Positions 1 through 8,269 of a DNA stretch of 64,000 nucleotides are shown here, in pieces. How positions within the stretch are numbered: position 1 is the stretch's first letter; the number at the start of each line of letters is the position of its first letter. Under the pieces are notes generated by a model. That model ran no database searches. It saw nothing but the letters and a program-made list of their open reading frames with translations, and was not told the origin of the DNA. Both the position numbers and the translations under genes were made by a program. The stretch lies in the NCBI RefSeq assembly GCF_026242045.1, contig NZ_JAPJDO010000022.1, positions 1 through 64,000 on the forward strand, read 5' to 3'. This DNA comes from Mycobacterium pinniadriaticum. GTDB lineage: Bacteria > Actinomycetota > Actinomycetes > Mycobacteriales > Mycobacteriaceae.

Positions 1-229
1 ACCCCCATAACTGTCCGAATGAATCCGAGTTGGTGGCAGCGCCTGGGAGTGACCCGCGAACGCCCTATGAGCAATTATTCTGCAGCGCAGACGATTACGC
101 TCGATCTCTAGACCCGCGATCCAACTCCAGCAGAACAGTCCGTCCTGCGGTAACCAACCCGCGAATATCAGACTTGACGACGCGTCGACAAACGACACGC
201 TCGCCAATCATCAGGTCCATTCGGCAACG
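1..229. other. No gene recognised at window edge
   Basis: The short open frames here lack a convincing ribosome binding site and mycobacterial codon bias. The stretch is probably the downstream flank of the SGNH lipoprotein gene and of a gene outside the window. Confidence 0.4.
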
Positions 230-267
230 GAAGCGGGCGCCACGACGACGGTCATGGCGCCCGCTTC
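230..267 (-). terminator. Strong hairpin, likely terminator of the SGNH gene
   Basis: A perfect 13-bp inverted repeat (GAAGCGGGCGCCA at 230-242, its complement at 255-267) with a 12-nt loop lies 31 bp past the stop of the SGNH gene. There is no T tract in the direction of transcription. Strong GC stems without a U tail are common as terminators in mycobacteria, so the call rests on stem strength and position. Confidence 0.6.
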
Positions 268-298
268 CCCCTGCCCACTTGACAAAGCGAATTACATA

Positions 299-997
299 TC
301 AGGGCGTTGGCTGAAGTTGTTTCGCGATGAGAGGGGTGATCTCGTCGGCCAGGTAGCTATGTCCGGCGTCGGTGGGGTCCTTGCTGTAGGAGCTGATGAG
401 GATGGATTGGCCGACGAACCAGCCGTCGGCTATCGGGTCGACGAACGTGGCCCCGGACGCGGAAGCTTCGGTCTTCAGTACGTTGCGCACCTGTTGGATT
501 CCGGGCGGTGGCGCGGTGTTCATCCAGGCCGGGCCGATGACGAGAATCTTCGCCGCCGGAGCGGCGGTCCTGACATCCGCCAGCGTGCGCCGAACGGCTG
601 CGGTGAGCTGGTTCGCGGGAACGGCGGCATCGTTGCGTGACCCGAACAGGACGACCAGCTGGTCGGTGGAGCCGACCACGTTGGGAATCTGGTCGGCGAA
701 CACATGGCCGTCCTCGCCGGGTTGCACGTAGCCGGACCCGGCTTCGAACCCGACCGCGGGATCGATCGGGATGCCCTGCTGATCGAGCCTGTCGGCGACA
801 AGGGCAGGCCACCCCATCAGCTCTTTTCCGCCAGTCGCGGAGCCCCCGGTGTACGAGTCCCCGATGATCGCCAGGGCGGCGGGTGCCTGCGGTTCGGGCG
901 AGATCGGTGTGGTGTAGCGGGACACGTAGTCCGGCGGCGTGTGACTACAGCCGGCCACGGCCCCGATCAGACACAGGACCGCAATGAGGTAACGCAA
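299..997 (-). CDS. SGNH/GDSL-family hydrolase, predicted lipoprotein
   Basis: Predicted secreted esterase or lipase of the SGNH fold, 232 aa. The TTG start at 997 is chosen because GGAGG sits five bases upstream and the product then begins with a short hydrophobic signal ending in a lipobox (GAVAGC, Cys near residue 17). Visible family blocks are IIGDSYTGG (block I nucleophile Ser), FGSRNDA (block III Asn) and DAGHSYL (block V Asp and His), so the catalytic set is complete. A longer in-frame extension to 1291 would bury the signal peptide and is rejected. The substrate cannot be read from sequence. The gene is monocistronic and divergent from the small secreted protein at 1422. Confidence 0.8.
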   Translation of the reverse strand: MRYLIAVLCLIGAVAGCSHTPPDYVSRYTTPISPEPQAPAALAIIGDSYTGGSATGGKELMGWPALVADRLDQQGIPIDPAVGFEAGSGYVQPGEDGHVFADQIPNVVGSTDQLVVLFGSRNDAAVPANQLTAAVRRTLADVRTAAPAAKILVIGPAWMNTAPPPGIQQVRNVLKTEASASGATFVDPIADGWFVGQSILISSYSKDPTDAGHSYLADEITPLIAKQLQPTP

Positions 998-1421
998 CCG
1001 GACCTCCGTGATGAGTTCGATCTCATTCGATGGTTGAAGCGCGACACTGCGGGTGTTTGCGGGGTAACGCGTTCCAGGCGCACGAAGCACCTCAGGGTTT
1101 TGCAGTTTGCCAGGACGTGATGTTCTTCCTGCAATTCTAATGACGATCGACTGTCGGCGCGTGCTGAAATCTGCGGCAACGCCGGCCTCCGGCCATGGTT
1201 GCGGTATCTGTATTGCCTGTTCAGGATCTACTTCGACTGCTGGCCCAGCAATATTTACCGCAACGACAACGGCGGCACACCCGCGCGTCAACCGGAGCGG
1301 AACGAGGTGGGCGTCATCCGCATGAAGAATTGCTGTGGCGCCGTGCGGCGCTGGGTGGCGGCCCGCTCGGTCCTGCCCGATCTGCGCCCGGGGATTCAGT
1401 CTGCGCGTCTACCATCGCAGT
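998..1421. other. Divergent intergenic region
   Basis: This 424-bp gap separates the divergent SGNH lipoprotein and small secreted protein genes. It should hold both promoters, but I see no unambiguous -35/-10 pair. Overlapping open frames lack a ribosome binding site and look like shadows. Confidence 0.4.
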
Positions 1422-1754
1422 ATGAATACCGACCGCCACTCGCGGCGTTGCCGGGCTGCTGGAGCCGGTCTCGCGCTGGTCGCGATCCCGATCCTCGGCT
1501 TCATTTCACCACCGGCCGGCCATGCCCAGGACGAATGCGTGGCGAACCCGCAATCTCTCGAATGCATGATGAAGTCTGACAACGGGTTTGGCGGTTCGGG
1601 TGTGCATGACGACTGGACCCAACCCGGCGACCTCGTGATTCCGGCCGGCGGGGGACCGCCACAGGTCGCCGTTGCGCCCGCGCCTCCCGGTGCCCCGGTA
1701 GTCACAGCGGGAGGCGGGGCGCCCGTCATTCCCGCCGGACCGCCAATCGGTTAA
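1422..1754 (+). CDS. Small secreted Pro/Gly-rich protein, unknown function
   Basis: The 110-aa product begins with an Arg-rich n-region and hydrophobic core (LALVAIPILGFISPPAGHAQ), a classical Sec signal with likely cleavage after AHAQ-like residues. The mature part has two cysteines (ECVANPQSLEC), which could form a disulfide, then a low-complexity Pro/Gly/Ala/Val tail. The ATG at 1422 is preferred over upstream in-frame starts because it places the signal peptide at the N-terminus. I do not recognise a family; small secreted proteins of this style are common in mycobacteria. Confidence 0.65.
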   Translation: MNTDRHSRRCRAAGAGLALVAIPILGFISPPAGHAQDECVANPQSLECMMKSDNGFGGSGVHDDWTQPGDLVIPAGGGPPQVAVAPAPPGAPVVTAGGGAPVIPAGPPIG

Positions 1755-1845
1755 CCACGGTCACCCGCCTGCGGGAGCGTGCCCGACCGCGTCAAGACGC
1801 AGATGGCGGTCGGCGGCGGGCGGACTGGTCGCCGAACGTCGACGC

Positions 1846-3396
1846 CTAATCCAGGTAGTCGCGCAACACCTGGGACCGGCTGGGATGCCGCAGCTTGCTC
1901 ATGGTCTTCGACTCGATCTGCCGGATCCGCTCGCGGGTGACCCCGTAGACCTGTCCGATCTCGTCGAGGGTGCGCGGCTGACCGTCGGTCAGGCCGAACC
2001 GCAGCCGCACCACCCCGGCTTCACGCTCCGACAGCGTCTCGAGCACCGATTGCAGCTGATCTTGTAGCAGCGTGAACGAGACGGCGTCGACGGCCACCAC
2101 GGCCTCGCTGTCTTCGATGAAATCGCCGAGCTGGCTGTCACCCTCATCGCCGATGGTCTGGTCGAGCGAGATCGGCTCACGCGCGTACTGCTGGATCTCC
2201 AGCACCTTCTCCGGCGTGATGTCCATCTCCTTGGCCAGCTCTTCGGGAGTGGGCTCGCGGCCCAGGTCCTGAAGCAGTTCGCGCTGGATGCGGCCGAGCT
2301 TGTTGATGACCTCGACCATGTGCACCGGGATCCGGATGGTGCGGGCCTGGTCGGCCATCGCGCGGGTGATGGCCTGGCGGATCCACCAGGTGGCATAGGT
2401 GGAGAACTTGTAGCCCTTGGTGTAGTCGAACTTCTCCACCGCGCGGATCAGACCCAGGTTGCCCTCCTGGATGAGGTCCAGGAAAGCCATGCCGCGGCCG
2501 GTGTAGCGCTTGGCCAGTGACACCACCAGACGCAGGTTGGCTTCCAGCAGATGATTTTTCGCGCGATCGCCGTCGCGGCAGATCCACTGCATGTCGCGGC
2601 GCTGCTGAACGGGCAGCTTCTCACCCTTGTCGGACTTCTCGGCCATCAGCTGAGTCGCGTACAGGCCGGCCTCGATCCGCTTGGCGAGTTCGACCTCCTC
2701 CTCGGCGTTCAGCAGCGCGACCTTGCCGATCTGCTTGAGATAGGCGCGAACCGAGTCCGCCGAAGCGGTCAGTTCGGCGTCTTTGCGGGCCTGCCGAAGC
2801 GCCTCGGACTCCTCTTCGTCCCACACGAAGTCACCGGAGGCCTTGTCCTTTTCGGATGGCTCGGCGATGTCGTCCTCGTCGGTGGATTCGCCCTCGGGGG
2901 CGGGCGCCTTCTTGGCGGCGGGGGCGGCCTCGCCGCCCTCGCCATCGTCGCTGTCGTCGTCGGAGGCCTCGTCGGTGTCGTCATCCGCCTCGTCGGCGAC
3001 ATCCGCGAGGTCGTCGAGTTCCAGATCGTCGTCGGCTACGTCGAGAACGGGGTCGCCCTCCAGGTCGTCGTCGAGGTCCTCATCGCTGACGAGCTCGGCA
3101 TCACCGTCGGCAGCGCCCTCGGCGGGCGCGGCGTCCTTCTTGCTCCGGCCGCGGGCGGCAGGCGCCTTCTTCGCGGGAGCCTTGGTGGCGCGCCCCTTGG
3201 TCGGGGTGTCGGTGGTCTCCGAATCAGCGGCGTCCGCTGCGGCGCCGCGAGGCGCGGCCTTGCTGGCGCGTTTGGCCGGCGCGGATCCGTTGGCGGCCGG
3301 CTTGGATTGGCTGGCCGCCGGCTTCTTCGCGGGAGTCTTGGTGGCGGTGCGCTTCACCGGCTCGTCGGTTGCCGGGCTTGCCTTCGTCGCTGCCAC
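1846..3396 (-). CDS. sigA: Primary RNA polymerase sigma factor SigA
   Basis: Housekeeping sigma-70, 516 aa, equivalent to Rv2703. The N-terminal 200 residues are the family's Lys/Ala-rich then very acidic extension. Regions 1.2-4 follow: the region 2 core (YATWWIRQAITRAMADQ) for -10 melting, and the region 4 HTH (RTLDEIGQVYGVTRERIRQI) for -35 contact. The C-terminus (SQVLRDYLD) is complete. The GTG start at 3396 is chosen because the product then begins VAATKAS, as in other mycobacterial SigA, with AAAGGG upstream. ppgK lies 175 bp upstream in the same direction, leaving room for the gene's own promoter. Confidence 0.98.
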   Translation of the reverse strand: MAATKASPATDEPVKRTATKTPAKKPAASQSKPAANGSAPAKRASKAAPRGAAADAADSETTDTPTKGRATKAPAKKAPAARGRSKKDAAPAEGAADGDAELVSDEDLDDDLEGDPVLDVADDDLELDDLADVADEADDDTDEASDDDSDDGEGGEAAPAAKKAPAPEGESTDEDDIAEPSEKDKASGDFVWDEEESEALRQARKDAELTASADSVRAYLKQIGKVALLNAEEEVELAKRIEAGLYATQLMAEKSDKGEKLPVQQRRDMQWICRDGDRAKNHLLEANLRLVVSLAKRYTGRGMAFLDLIQEGNLGLIRAVEKFDYTKGYKFSTYATWWIRQAITRAMADQARTIRIPVHMVEVINKLGRIQRELLQDLGREPTPEELAKEMDITPEKVLEIQQYAREPISLDQTIGDEGDSQLGDFIEDSEAVVAVDAVSFTLLQDQLQSVLETLSEREAGVVRLRFGLTDGQPRTLDEIGQVYGVTRERIRQIESKTMSKLRHPSRSQVLRDYLD

Positions 3397-3527
3397 GTAC
3401 ACCCTTTCGGTCGTGCTGACTCTCGGTGGGCGCGGGGGCGCCACCGAAAGCGTCGGCTATGAGGACTGTTGGCGTGGATCTCGTGTTCGGATTCTCGCCG
3501 CTATCCGGTAGGCGGCCGCCGTCGACC

Positions 3528-3533
3528 ATTGTA
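3528..3533 (-). promoter_or_regulatory. Candidate -10 element of sigA
   Basis: TACAAT on the minus strand, between ppgK and sigA, fits the mycobacterial TANNNT -10 consensus. It would give a 5' UTR of roughly 125 nt. No good -35 at 17-18 bp is visible. Confidence 0.4.
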
Positions 3534-3571
3534 ACGACAGTGTGGGCTTCCACCGCGCCGAGCGGGCAAAA

Positions 3572-4351
3572 TCAGCGCGTGACGTCGGCTTGCGCTGCCA
3601 TCGCCGCGCCCACGATGCCGGCTTCGTTCTGCAGTTCCGCGGCGACCACCGGGGTCCGGTTCTTCAGCAGGGGGATCCACTTGTCGGCCTTGCGGCTGAT
3701 GCCGCCGCCGGCGATGAACAGCTCAGGCCAGATCGCATTCTCGATGCTGACCAGCACTTTCGTGACCTCCTCTGTCCACCGCTCGTAGCTCCAGTCCTTG
3801 CGTTCCTTCACCGACGAGGCGGCCCGGTGCTCGGCTTCCTTGCCGCCCACCTCGAGATGGCCAAACTCGGTGTTGGGTAGCAATTGCCCGTTGTGAATCA
3901 CCGCCGACCCGATTCCGGTGCCGAACGTCAGCAGTACGACGACGCCGTTCTTGTTGCGTCCAGCACCGTGGCGCTGCTCGGCCAGGCCGGCGGCGTCGGC
4001 GTCGTTGAGCACCGTGACGTGCTGTCCGCCGAGGGCCGAGCTGATCTCCGCGGCGGCGTTGGTGCCGATCCAGCCCTTGTCGACGTTGGCCGCGGTCTGC
4101 ACCACGCCGTTGACGACCACCCCGGGGTAGGTGACCCCCAGCGGGCCCGTCCAGTCGAAGTGTCGAACCACCTCGGCGACGGTCGTGGCCACCGCGGCCG
4201 GTGTCGAGGGCTGTGGGGTGTTCAGCTTGAAGCGGTCCCCGATGAGTTTGCCGGTGTCGAGATCGACGATGCCGCCCTTGACCCCGCTGCCCCCGACATC
4301 GACCCCGAAGCCGCGGTTCTGTCCGGGGTTGGTGGATTCGGTCACGGGCAT
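3572..4351 (-). CDS. ppgK: Polyphosphate glucokinase
   Basis: ROK-family glucokinase, 259 aa, that phosphorylates glucose with polyphosphate or ATP; equivalent to Rv2702. Visible motifs are the phosphate-1 loop (DVGGSGVKGGIVDLDTG), the sugar-binding segment with NDADAAGLAE, the second phosphate loop (LTFGTGIGSAV) and the ROK-type GHLEVGG. ATG 4351 is preferred because GAGGAG lies upstream and the extra 14 N-terminal residues of the longer frame are not conserved. It lies divergent from suhB across an 80-bp gap and upstream of sigA in the same direction. Confidence 0.95.
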   Translation of the reverse strand: MPVTESTNPGQNRGFGVDVGGSGVKGGIVDLDTGKLIGDRFKLNTPQPSTPAAVATTVAEVVRHFDWTGPLGVTYPGVVVNGVVQTAANVDKGWIGTNAAAEISSALGGQHVTVLNDADAAGLAEQRHGAGRNKNGVVVLLTFGTGIGSAVIHNGQLLPNTEFGHLEVGGKEAEHRAASSVKERKDWSYERWTEEVTKVLVSIENAIWPELFIAGGGISRKADKWIPLLKNRTPVVAAELQNEAGIVGAAMAAQADVTR

Positions 4352-4431
4352 GGGCTGCTCCTCGGCGAGGCGGGCGGTCGGCGCGATCCACACATTAGTG
4401 GGTACGCGCCCCGGTGTGCTGCGATAGGCGG

Positions 4432-5304
4432 GTGACCGATAACCGGCCTGAACAATTGCGGGTGGTGGCCGAGGGGTTGGCCGCCGAAGCGGCCGCCTTC
4501 GTCCGCACGCGCCGCGCGGAGATCTTCGGCGACGACAACGACGCGATCAGCCCGGATTCGGTGCAGCCTGGATTGGTACAAACGAAGAGCACGCCGACCG
4601 ATCCGGTGACCATCGTGGACACCGAAACCGAACTGCTGCTGCGGGATCGGCTGGCTACGCTGCGTCCCGGTGACACGATCCTCGGCGAGGAGGGCGGCGG
4701 TCCGGCGGCAGGTGACGACGATGTGGTCTGTTGGGTCATCGACCCGATCGATGGGACGGTCAATTTCGTCTACGGCATTCCGGCTTACGGCATTTCGATC
4801 GCCGCCCAGCTCGGCGGCGTGTCGGTGGCGGGTGCGGTGGCCGATGTGGTCAGCGGTGACGTGTACTCGGCGGCGGCGGGCCACGGCGCGCACGTGGTGA
4901 GGGCAGGGCAGCGCCGAGCGCTTCGCTGCAGCGCGGTCACCGAGCTGCCGGTGGCGTTGGTGGGCACCGGCTTCGGCTACGCACCGCAGCGGCGAGCCGA
5001 CCAGGCCGCGTTGCTGGCCCGGCTGCTGCCGCTGGTGCGTGATGTGCGGCGGATCGGGTCGGCCTCCCTGGACTTGTGCATGGTCGCCGACGGCCGCCTG
5101 GACGCTTACTACGAGCACGGCCTGCACGTCTGGGACTGGGCGGCCGGGGCGCTGGTCGCCACCGAGGCCGGGGCGACGGTACTGCTGCCGCTCGCTGACG
5201 GTTCAGGCGGGGACGGCGCGCTGCTGCTGGCCGCAGGGCCCGGCATCGCCGCGACTCTCGTGGACGCGTTGAAGCGGGCCGGCGGACTGCGAGTGCTGCG
5301 GTAG
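4432..5304 (+). CDS. suhB: Inositol-1-monophosphatase family protein SuhB
   Basis: Mg-dependent phosphatase, 290 aa, equivalent to Rv2701c, hydrolysing inositol-1-phosphate for phosphatidylinositol and mycothiol supply. The metal-site motifs are complete: GEEGGG, then DPIDGTVNFVYGIP, and near the C-terminus HVWDWAAGALVATEAGA. GTG 4432 gives the N-terminus VTDNRPEQLRVVAEGLA, which aligns with the M. tuberculosis protein. The gene converges on cei with only 4 bp between stop codons. Confidence 0.93.
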   Translation: MTDNRPEQLRVVAEGLAAEAAAFVRTRRAEIFGDDNDAISPDSVQPGLVQTKSTPTDPVTIVDTETELLLRDRLATLRPGDTILGEEGGGPAAGDDDVVCWVIDPIDGTVNFVYGIPAYGISIAAQLGGVSVAGAVADVVSGDVYSAAAGHGAHVVRAGQRRALRCSAVTELPVALVGTGFGYAPQRRADQAALLARLLPLVRDVRRIGSASLDLCMVADGRLDAYYEHGLHVWDWAAGALVATEAGATVLLPLADGSGGDGALLLAAGPGIAATLVDALKRAGGLRVLR

Positions 5305-5308
5305 CGGC

Positions 5309-5959
5309 TCAGCAGGTGCCGTTGTGGATTTTGGTCAGCAGCGCCGAGTCGGCGGGTTCGGTGGCGTCCGGACGCAGACCGGCCAGGACGGCGTCGATGT
5401 CGTCGCTGTGGGCCAGCGTCGTGAAATCGGTGCCGAGGGCCAGATCCACCGAATCGTCCTTGCGATCGTCCTGGAACAGCTCGACGCAGGGCGCGACCAG
5501 CCACACGGCGGCCGCCCCGGCCCGTCCGCTGGCACCGAAGCGGATCTGACCCCGGCAGTTCAGCCGGGTGGTGGCATAGATCGGGTCGTTGGCAGCGGTG
5601 GGCTGGGCGAAGCCGAGGTCCCTGAGCGCGCCGGCGATCTCACCCGCCTGTCCGCCCTGGCCGCTGGCGTTGAGCACCCGGATCTTGGTGTCGACCAGTT
5701 TGGCCGGTGCGACGTCGAGCATCGATGAGTGCGACACCTGCTCACCAAGCGTGGGCGCGTTCGGATCGGCGGCCGGTGGCGGCGGGTTGCAGGCCTCTGC
5801 TTCCCGCACGTCGACCGGGCGAGTCAGCACAAACGCCCACACCACGGCGGTGATCGCGAACATCACAGCCACGGCGATGAGTCCGGGGAGGTAGTTGCGC
5901 CGCCGGAACGGGCGGCCGTGCTTGTCGAAGGCCGTGCCCTCCGTGATTTGTGCGACCAC
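5309..5959 (-). CDS. cei: Cell envelope integrity protein Cei (LytR_C domain)
   Basis: 216-aa membrane-anchored protein equivalent to Rv2700. A short cytoplasmic N-terminus (KHGRPFRRRNYLPG) precedes one transmembrane segment (LIAVAVMFAITAVVWAFVL, about residues 27-45). The extracytoplasmic part has a LytR C-terminal-type domain starting near IRVLNASGQGGQAGEIAGAL. Four cysteines are external. In M. tuberculosis this protein supports envelope integrity. GTG 5959 is supported by a TAGAGT -10 hexamer six bases upstream, suggesting a leaderless transcript. A CRP-type palindrome lies about 65 bp upstream. Confidence 0.9.
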   Translation of the reverse strand: MVAQITEGTAFDKHGRPFRRRNYLPGLIAVAVMFAITAVVWAFVLTRPVDVREAEACNPPPPAADPNAPTLGEQVSHSSMLDVAPAKLVDTKIRVLNASGQGGQAGEIAGALRDLGFAQPTAANDPIYATTRLNCRGQIRFGASGRAGAAAVWLVAPCVELFQDDRKDDSVDLALGTDFTTLAHSDDIDAVLAGLRPDATEPADSALLTKIHNGTC

Positions 5960-5965
5960 GGGTGC

Positions 5966-5971
5966 ACTCTA
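5966..5971 (-). promoter_or_regulatory. -10 element of leaderless cei promoter
   Basis: TAGAGT on the minus strand, six bases before the cei GTG. Spacing matches leaderless mycobacterial transcripts whose first nucleotide is the start codon. Confidence 0.5.
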
Positions 5972-6023
5972 GAGGCAGTCGGTGGGTGTCGGTGGAACAC
6001 GCCCGCCCAACCAGATCAATAGA

Positions 6024-6039
6024 TGTGACGTAAATCACA
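6024..6039. promoter_or_regulatory. Perfect CRP-type palindrome
   Basis: TGTGA-CGTAAA-TCACA matches the mycobacterial CRP/Cmr consensus TGTGA-N6-TCACA at all ten fixed positions. A further TGTGA half-site lies at 6051-6055, and 6035-6055 also forms a 7-bp inverted repeat. The site lies between divergent cei and the DUF4193 gene. Its centre is near -72 of the presumed leaderless cei start and near -75 of the candidate DUF4193 promoter, both plausible for class I activation. Confidence 0.75.
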
Positions 6040-6071
6040 CATCGCTTCTGTGTGATCTGGGCACGAATCGT

Positions 6072-6100
6072 TTGGCGGATCCGTTCGACGCTGATACAAA
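6072..6100 (+). promoter_or_regulatory. Candidate promoter of the DUF4193 gene
   Basis: TTGGCG (6072-6077), 17-bp spacer, TACAAA (6095-6100). The start of transcription would be near 6107, leaving about 23 nt of leader containing GAGGGG before the ATG. Confidence 0.45.
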
Positions 6101-6129
6101 GCCATGCTGAGGTTACGAGGGGACAACAA

Positions 6130-6432
6130 ATGGCTACCGACTACGACGCTCCACGGCGCACCGAGACCGACGACGTGTCCGAGGACTCGCTCGAGGAGCT
6201 GAAGGCACGCCGCAACGAGGCGCAGTCGGCCGTGGTCGATGTCGACGAAACGGATTCTGCGGAGAATTTCGAACTGCCCGGCGCCGATCTGTCCGGCGAG
6301 GAGCTGTCGGTGCGGGTCGTCCCGAAACAGGCCGACGAGTTCACCTGCGCGAGCTGTTTTTTGGTGCACCACCGCAGCCGGTTGGCCAGTGACAAGAACG
6401 GCGTGATGATCTGCACGGACTGCGCGGCCTGA
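6130..6432 (+). CDS. DUF4193 family protein (possible zinc-binding)
   Basis: 100-aa acidic protein equivalent to Rv2699c, conserved across actinobacteria. The first 70 residues are Glu/Asp-rich. The C-terminus carries two Cys-x2-Cys pairs (CASC and CTDC) separated by about 20 residues, arranged like a zinc ribbon. A basic HHRSR patch lies between them. ATG 6130 is supported by GAGGGG eight bases upstream. DUF4193 proteins are often linked to RNA polymerase-associated factors, but the sequence alone does not show a role. The upstream CRP site suggests cAMP-dependent control. Confidence 0.88.
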   Translation: MATDYDAPRRTETDDVSEDSLEELKARRNEAQSAVVDVDETDSAENFELPGADLSGEELSVRVVPKQADEFTCASCFLVHHRSRLASDKNGVMICTDCAA

Positions 6433-6475
6433 CGGGACGATCAGCTGCCGTCTTGTGACGATGCGGGCCGGGACA

Positions 6476-6958
6476 TCAGTTCCGAAGCGCAGACAGCACC
6501 CGATCGGGATGACGAGCGCTGACCAGCCAATACGGCGTTGGATCGTCCGGATCGTCGAGAACGACCAGGACCAGCGGGCCCACCCAGCCGCGGTGCAGCA
6601 CGTAGGCGGCCGGATCGAGTTGGCGACCCAGCGCCGCCGACTTCGCCGTTCGCGGGACCTCGGCCGACCGTGAGACCACTGACATCGGCAGGTGGGCCTG
6701 ACCGGCCCACAGCTCCACGTCTCCGTTTTGACCGTCAGTCACCACCCGAACCTCGGTGCGGCTCAGCCAGAGCAAGACGCCCACCGCGACGGCGCCGAGC
6801 AGCGTGTAGGGCAGCCAGCTGGGCAGTGTGCGGACACCCATGGTGACCTCCTTGGCGATCAGTGCCGCCAAGGCCAGGCCGAGCGGCCACCACCACCACG
6901 GGACCCAGAGCCGCTCGCGGTACCGCACGGTTTGCGAGGTCACACGCGAACCAGACAC
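6476..6958 (-). CDS. DUF3093 membrane protein
   Basis: 160-aa protein equivalent to Rv2698. Two transmembrane segments lie close to the N-terminus (WVPWWWWPLGLALAALIAKE and WLPYTLLGAVAVGVLLWL). A beta-rich soluble domain follows, ending LVSARHPDRVLSALRN, which resembles PH-like DUF3093 domains. The start is GTG 6958: a TACCCT -10 lies seven bases upstream, and any longer reading would run into dut. It is divergent from dut, the start codons being 25 bp apart with overlapping -10 elements. Confidence 0.82.
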   Translation of the reverse strand: MSGSRVTSQTVRYRERLWVPWWWWPLGLALAALIAKEVTMGVRTLPSWLPYTLLGAVAVGVLLWLSRTEVRVVTDGQNGDVELWAGQAHLPMSVVSRSAEVPRTAKSAALGRQLDPAAYVLHRGWVGPLVLVVLDDPDDPTPYWLVSARHPDRVLSALRN

Positions 6959-6965
6959 GCGGCCA

Positions 6966-6975
6966 AGGGTAGTCT
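6966..6975. promoter_or_regulatory. Overlapping divergent -10 elements of dut and DUF3093
   Basis: On the plus strand TAGTCT (6970-6975) lies eight bases before the dut GTG. On the minus strand TACCCT (6971-6966) lies seven bases before the DUF3093 GTG. The hexamers share two base pairs, so both genes appear to have leaderless promoters that cannot be occupied at the same time. Confidence 0.55.
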
Positions 6976-6983
6976 GTGGCACC

Positions 6984-7448
6984 GTGCCCACCAGTCTTGC
7001 GGTGGTTCGCCTAGACCGCGATCTCCCGATGCCCAGCCGCGCCCACGACGGCGATGCGGGCGTGGATCTGTTCAGCGCAGAAGACGTTGACTTGGCGCCC
7101 GGCCAGCGTGCCCTGGTGGGTACCGGCATCGCCGTGGCGATCCCGCACGGCATGGTCGGTCTGGTCCATCCGCGCTCCGGTTTGGCTGCGCGCGTGGGGC
7201 TTTCGATCGTCAACAGTCCCGGCACGATCGACGCCGGCTATCGCGGCGAGATCAGAGTGTCGTTGATCAACCTCGACCCCACCACGCCGATCAACATCCG
7301 GCGCGGTGACCGCATCGCCCAACTGCTGGTCCAGCGGGTCGAACTTCCAGAGCTGGTCGAGGTGGCCTCGTTCGACGAGGCCGGACTGGCTGACACCACC
7401 CGTGGCGTGGGCGGCCACGGATCCTCCGGCGGACATGCGAGTTTGTGA
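6984..7448 (+). CDS. dut: Deoxyuridine 5'-triphosphate nucleotidohydrolase
   Basis: Homotrimeric dUTPase, 154 aa, same length as Rv2697c. It hydrolyses dUTP to dUMP and pyrophosphate, keeping uracil out of DNA. All five motifs are present: DAGVDLFS, PRSGLAARVG, GTIDAGYRGEI, RGDRIAQLLVQ, and the glycine-rich P-loop-like tail (RGVGGHGSSGG). GTG 6984 is fixed by homology and by the -10 hexamer eight bases upstream. Its stop overlaps the start of the DUF3710 gene by one base. Confidence 0.97.
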   Translation: MPTSLAVVRLDRDLPMPSRAHDGDAGVDLFSAEDVDLAPGQRALVGTGIAVAIPHGMVGLVHPRSGLAARVGLSIVNSPGTIDAGYRGEIRVSLINLDPTTPINIRRGDRIAQLLVQRVELPELVEVASFDEAGLADTTRGVGGHGSSGGHASL

Positions 7449-8224
7449 TGGCATTCGGCAGACGCAAGAACGACCCAGATACCCGTGAGACCGCGGACGA
7501 AACCCCGGGCGGCCCCGCGGCCACCGCGGCGGCGGAACCCGACGACGCCGATGACGGCTACGAGGGCGGCCCTTTCGACCTCGAGGATTTCGACAATCCT
7601 GGTGACGCCGTGGCCGCCCGGCTCGACCTCGGCTCGGTGCTGGTGCCGATGTCCCCGGACGGCCAGATTCAGGTGGAATTGAACGAAGTGGGCGTGCCGA
7701 GTGCGGTGTGGGTGGTCACCCCCAACGGGCGGTTCACCATCGCCGCCTACGCCGCTCCGAAGTCGCCGGGTCTGTGGCGGGAGGTGGCCGGCGAGCTAGC
7801 CGCTTCGCTGCGCAAGGACAACGCGCAGGTGTCGATCGAGGACGGCCCCTGGGGCCGTGAAGTCGTCGGCACCGGTGCCGGGGTGGTGCGTTTCATCGGT
7901 GTCGACGGCTATCGCTGGATGATTCGTTGTGTGGTCAACGGCGCCCCGGAAACGATGCCCGGCCTTGTAGCGGAAGCGCGAGAAGCGTTGGCGGACACAG
8001 TCGTACGACGCGGTGACACGCCGTTGCCGGTCCGCACGCCGCTGCCGGTTCAGCTGCCCGAGCCGATGCTGGAGCAGTTGCGCCAGGCCGCCGCGCAGCA
8101 GGCCCAAATGGTGGCTGCCCAGCAGGCGCAGGAACAGCAGGCGCAGGGCCAGCCTCCGACCGAGCGGCGCAGCGCATCGGGCTCGGCGATGCAGCAGTTG
8201 CGCAGCACCAGCACCGGCGGTTAG
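7448..8224 (+). CDS. DUF3710 domain protein
   Basis: 258-aa protein equivalent to Rv2696c. The N-terminus is acidic (about residues 15-55), then comes the conserved DUF3710 region with SPDGQIQVELNEVG and GPWGREVVGTG. The C-terminus is a Gln/Ala-rich probable coiled coil (QAAAQQAQMVAAQQAQEQQ). No signal or membrane segment is visible. ATG 7448 shares its first base with the dut stop, so the two are translationally coupled. Function is unknown; the close coupling to dut is conserved in mycobacteria. Confidence 0.85.
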   Translation: MAFGRRKNDPDTRETADETPGGPAATAAAEPDDADDGYEGGPFDLEDFDNPGDAVAARLDLGSVLVPMSPDGQIQVELNEVGVPSAVWVVTPNGRFTIAAYAAPKSPGLWREVAGELAASLRKDNAQVSIEDGPWGREVVGTGAGVVRFIGVDGYRWMIRCVVNGAPETMPGLVAEAREALADTVVRRGDTPLPVRTPLPVQLPEPMLEQLRQAAAQQAQMVAAQQAQEQQAQGQPPTERRSASGSAMQQLRSTSTGG

Positions 8225-8269
8225 TCGCCTGCATCGTCGAGCGCTCGGGTCGGATGGGCGCTCTCCTCC

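Noticed and set aside
30..314. 94-codon frame at the left edge
   Set aside because: No ribosome binding site, Arg-rich shadow-type composition, and it overlaps the strong hairpin and the SGNH stop.
299..1291. 330-aa version of the SGNH protein
   Set aside because: It would place the lipoprotein signal in the middle of the chain; the TTG at 997 has a good ribosome binding site.
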